This document shows positions 61,781 through 64,000 of a stretch of DNA of 64,000 nt, in pieces. Source of the DNA: Thalassovita sp. (GTDB taxonomy: Bacteria; Pseudomonadota; Alphaproteobacteria; Rhodobacterales; Rhodobacteraceae); the NCBI RefSeq assembly GCF_963691685.1, contig NZ_OY829290.1:3162001-3226000 (forward strand), given 5' to 3'. The notes beneath the pieces were generated by a model. The model saw nothing but the letters and a program-made list of their open reading frames with translations. It searched no databases and had not been told where the DNA came from. Positions within the stretch are counted from its first letter, which is position 1. Each line of letters opens with the position of its first letter. Both the position numbers and the translations under genes were made by a program.

Positions 61781-61815
61781 CAAAAACGCCGCCCCCGGGC
61801 TGCGGGAGCGGCGTT
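61781..61815 (-). terminator. Intrinsic terminator after the NTF2-like gene
   Basis: On the minus strand AACGCCGC (61815-61808) pairs with GCGGCGTT (61792-61785), with a further GC-rich pairing inside, followed by TTTTTG. It lies 42 bp past the stop of the gene at 61857-62330. Confidence 0.82.
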
Positions 61816-61856
61816 ATATCACAGTCGACGGACGCGGGGCGTCCAAGCGCCAAGAC

Positions 61857-62330
61857 TTACGGCTGGTAGGGCAGTGAGGAGTGGTGCTGCACGATGCGCA
61901 GCACACCGTCGGCGTCTTTTTTATAGCCAAAGCTTTTGTCGACCTTGGTCACATTGCCGTACTTGTCGGTCAGGATGATCCAACCCATCCACATGCCAAC
62001 ATCGCCTTCTATGAACTCAGCCGAGGTGACGCTGTCCATCTCACGCCAGCCCTTGAGACCAAAACCGCCATCCAGCGGATAGTCATCGTCATGGCCGACG
62101 AAATAGGCCAGTGCCCCTTTGTGATCGGGGCGGAAGGTTTTGTCACCGCTGGCCAGCGTCGGCTTGAACAGGACCGGACCCAGCACATAGCCATAGGCGG
62201 CATTCAGCACACCTTCGGCCACTGGTCGCGCCGCATCGATCCCACCATCTTCATAGGCTTTGGAAATGGCAATAAGCCCCTCGCCCCAGGCTTGGCGGGC
62301 GGCGGTCAGCTCATCTTTGGTAATCGACAT
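61857..62330 (-). CDS. NTF2/SnoaL-like small protein
   Basis: A 157-residue cytoplasmic protein, probably of the NTF2-like fold (alpha/beta cone). Readable: an N-terminal helix (LTAARQAWGEGLIAISKAYEDGG), FRPDHKGALAYFVGHDDDYPLDGGF, and strands ending KSFGYKKDADGVLRIVQHHSSLPY. Close relatives in rhodobacters are sometimes labelled phosphoribosyl-AMP cyclohydrolase, but the cyclohydrolase's cysteine metal site is missing, so I would not use that name. It is a single gene with its own terminator. Function unknown. Confidence 0.72.
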   Translation of the reverse strand: MSITKDELTAARQAWGEGLIAISKAYEDGGIDAARPVAEGVLNAAYGYVLGPVLFKPTLASGDKTFRPDHKGALAYFVGHDDDYPLDGGFGLKGWREMDSVTSAEFIEGDVGMWMGWIILTDKYGNVTKVDKSFGYKKDADGVLRIVQHHSSLPYQP

Positions 62331-62518
62331 GCGCGTGTCCTTTCCTTTTCGCGAATTCGTGACACGTTAATTGGGGCCAAGCGCGCCACAAAGCAAGGTT
62401 TTCCAGCAGGAAAATCCCAGCCTGAAACACTCTGAAATGTTTGCCCTGTCAGTTGATCCAAAGGCGCTGCCAAGCCGTATTTGACTGTCTGAGCCAATGA
62501 ATTTGCAAAGGATCCTTG

Positions 62519-63001
62519 ATGACACCGCACACCACCTCCCCTGCTTCTGCCAATCGATGGCTGCTGTTGCCGGTGTTTCTGGTTGCGGTGATCGGCATTG
62601 GTTTTGTCATCGGCATGCTGACCGCGCCCGGCGCGTGGTACGCCGCCCTGACCAAACCCTGGTTCAATCCGCCAAACTGGCTGTTCGGTCCGGTCTGGGC
62701 GGTGCTTTATGTGATCATTGCATTGACCGGCTGGCACCTGTTCACAACCCGGCCACGCAGCGCGGAAATGCGCCTGTGGTGGGCGCAGATGGTGTTGAAC
62801 TTCCTTTGGTCGCCGGTGTTTTTCGCGCTGCACCTGCCGGCGCTTGGCCTGCTGGTGATCGCCAATCTGGCGCTGGTTCTGGTGTTTTTCATCCGCCGCA
62901 CCTGGGCGGCGCAGCGGATCGTGGCGCTGGGGTTCGTGCCCTACCTGGCCTGGGCCAGCTTTGCGACATTGCTGAACCTGGCAATTGTGGTGCTGAACTA
63001 A
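62519..63001 (+). CDS. tspO: TspO/MBR-family membrane protein
   Basis: A 160-residue protein with five membrane helices, the family's fixed number. The defining loop ALTKPWFNPPNWLFGPVWAVLYV lies at about 44-66, and WWAQMVLNFLWSPVFF in helix 3. TspO binds porphyrins and tetrapyrrole intermediates and in Rhodobacter modulates photosynthesis gene expression. AAAGGATCC precedes ATG 62519. It stands singly, converging with the serine hydrolase gene 3 bp away. Confidence 0.92.
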   Translation: MTPHTTSPASANRWLLLPVFLVAVIGIGFVIGMLTAPGAWYAALTKPWFNPPNWLFGPVWAVLYVIIALTGWHLFTTRPRSAEMRLWWAQMVLNFLWSPVFFALHLPALGLLVIANLALVLVFFIRRTWAAQRIVALGFVPYLAWASFATLLNLAIVVLN

Positions 63002-63004
63002 GGC

Positions 63005-64000
63005 TCAGTCTTCAAGCGCCGCAATCACCGCTTTGACCAGGGGCAGCTCAGAATAGCCCGTCTTGGATGGGGTCAGCCCCATCCGCAGGATCACCAGATC
63101 TCGGGATGGGAAAATGCCGATGGTTTGACCGTCATGGCCATAAAGCCAAACCGCATCCTCAAACGGGGGCTGTTCGCCCGGGGCCTCCAGCCAGAGGTGG
63201 CCCTTGGCGTAAGTCCCGCCCGAGGCCGCGGTTGGTTCAAACATCCAGTCGACAAACCCCTCAGGCACCAGCTGTGCGCCGTCCCACGCCCCCTTTTGCA
63301 GCAGGAACTGACCATAGCGCGCCCAATCCCGCGCGCTGGCATACATGTAGCTGGAGCCCACAAAGGTATCCGCCGCGTCGGTTTCCAAAATCGCTGAGGA
63401 CATGCCCAAGGGATCAAACAACGCCTTGCGCGGGTAGGCCAGACTGTCTGCCCCGACCTGATCCTGCCAGATCCGCGACAACATAGTTGAGGTCCCGGAG
63501 GAGTAGTTGAATGTACGGCCAATTGCGGCCTCTGCCGGCTGCTTGGCGGTGAACCCGGCCATATCATCGTTCAGATACAGCATCTTGGTCACGTCAGAGA
63601 CATCGCCGTAGCTTTCATTCCACTGCAGCCCGCTTTCCATCCCCAAGAGATCCGCGACAGTCACATCCGCCCGATCATCCTGCGCCCAAGCCGGATAGCT
63701 GGTCGCGCCCAGATCGGTCAGCGCCATGTCGCCCGATTGGATCAACGTGCCGATCAGCCCGGCGGTAACTGTCTTGGTCATCGACCAGCCCAGAAGCGGC
63801 GTCTCAGCGTCAAAACCAGCGCCATAAGCCTCGCCAATGATGCGGCCCTGATGGAGGACCAGAACGGCCCGTGCGCCCTGCCCGGTCAGCGCCGCATCTT
63901 CCAGCACGGCCTGCACCGCAGGGCTGACGTCGGCAACCTCATTGCCCTCAGGCCAGATGCCGCTGCCCGGTGCGGCAGGGTCTGCCATTTCGACAGCGGT
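63005..64000 (-). CDS. Serine beta-lactamase-like hydrolase (class C/EstB type), 5' end outside window
   Basis: At least 331 codons, open to the window edge. The nucleophile motif is SMTK near residue 69 from ATG 63988 (LLGWSMTKTVTAG), the Tyr motif is in FNYSSGT, and HDGQTIGIF stands for the KTG/HxG region. Such proteins hydrolyse esters or peptides; beta-lactam resistance is not implied. The frame reads on upstream of ATG 63988, so the true start and any signal peptide are beyond 64000. Confidence 0.88.
   Translation of the reverse strand, partial: TAVEMADPAAPGSGIWPEGNEVADVSPAVQAVLEDAALTGQGARAVLVLHQGRIIGEAYGAGFDAETPLLGWSMTKTVTAGLIGTLIQSGDMALTDLGATSYPAWAQDDRADVTVADLLGMESGLQWNESYGDVSDVTKMLYLNDDMAGFTAKQPAEAAIGRTFNYSSGTSTMLSRIWQDQVGADSLAYPRKALFDPLGMSSAILETDAADTFVGSSYMYASARDWARYGQFLLQKGAWDGAQLVPEGFVDWMFEPTAASGGTYAKGHLWLEAPGEQPPFEDAVWLYGHDGQTIGIFPSRDLVILRMGLTPSKTGYSELPLVKAVIAALED

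Noticed and set aside
61857..62330. Phosphoribosyl-AMP cyclohydrolase (HisI)
   Set aside because: The metal-binding cysteines and HisI motifs are absent; the protein looks NTF2-like.
63005..64000. Beta-lactam resistance gene
   Set aside because: SxxK and Tyr motifs are shared with many esterases and peptidases; the window does not show class-specific features and the 5' end is missing.

Overview
The window looks like the chromosome or a large replicon of a marine alphaproteobacterium of the roseobacter group (Rhodobacterales). The main reason is a near-certain DddP-type DMSP lyase with every expected metal ligand, next to a BCCT carrier. Also typical are the FolE2/pteridine reductase pair, a non-phosphorylating deoxy-sugar pathway, TspO, many GcvA-like LysR regulators and TonB/ABC iron uptake. 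Base composition is GC-rich, with AT-rich patches around the mobile DNA. No rRNA or complete tRNA gene was seen.

Layout. 0-2 kb: the C-terminal scrap of a tyrosine recombinase and an IS1182-family element. 2.1-10.3 kb: a DMSP module (BCCT carrier, dddP), then a lyase/aldehyde dehydrogenase/aldo-keto reductase operon with a divergent LysR. 10.5-18.4 kb: patchy accessory DNA with a small tyrosine recombinase, convergent folM-like and folE2 genes, a Stealth-type sugar-phosphate transferase, an IS3-family element with clear ends and a CTC target duplication, a dead IS3 orfA, a tRNA-3'-end-like sequence and a second integrase whose C-terminus looks damaged. 18.5-29.3 kb: a tightly packed iron-siderophore uptake operon (AraC regulator, TonB receptor, two exporter-fold ABC half-transporters, binding protein, two FecCD permeases, FecE ATPase). 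29.3-34.2 kb: PhzF, a secreted alpha/beta hydrolase, a PNPOx-like protein, LysR, then a decayed LysR/solute-binding-protein pair.

34.4-36.4 kb holds a three-gene operon: a secreted ClpP-like hydrolase, a small secreted four-cysteine protein and a single-span membrane protein. 36.6-47.8 kb is a twelve-gene operon plus a divergent FAH hydrolase that fits oxidative L-fucose or related deoxy-sugar breakdown: CUT2 ABC importer, mutarotase, dehydrogenase, lactonase, a split UxaA-type dehydratase, SDR, RraA, zinc dehydrogenase and a GntR regulator. 47.8-53.1 kb: a glycine amidinotransferase, a triple 32-bp repeat, a GPH-type carrier fused by overlap to a histidine kinase, and an opposed response regulator. 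53.2-58.4 kb: a large secreted caspase-like protein (PAN-like segment, propeller-like middle, C14 protease, EF-hand-like loop) interrupted by an in-frame TAG, followed by a four-cysteine protein and a single-span membrane protein homologous to those at 34.4-36.4 kb. 58.4-64 kb: LysR, an enolase-superfamily sugar-acid dehydratase, a beta-hydroxyacid dehydrogenase, an NTF2-like protein, TspO and a serine beta-lactamase-like hydrolase cut by the window end.

The most novel signal is that repeated pairing. Two unlinked operons share the same small secreted cysteine protein and single-span membrane protein, each headed by a different exported protease-fold protein. I read this as one envelope-associated module with an interchangeable enzyme. 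That function is inference; the gene order and shared residues are visible directly.
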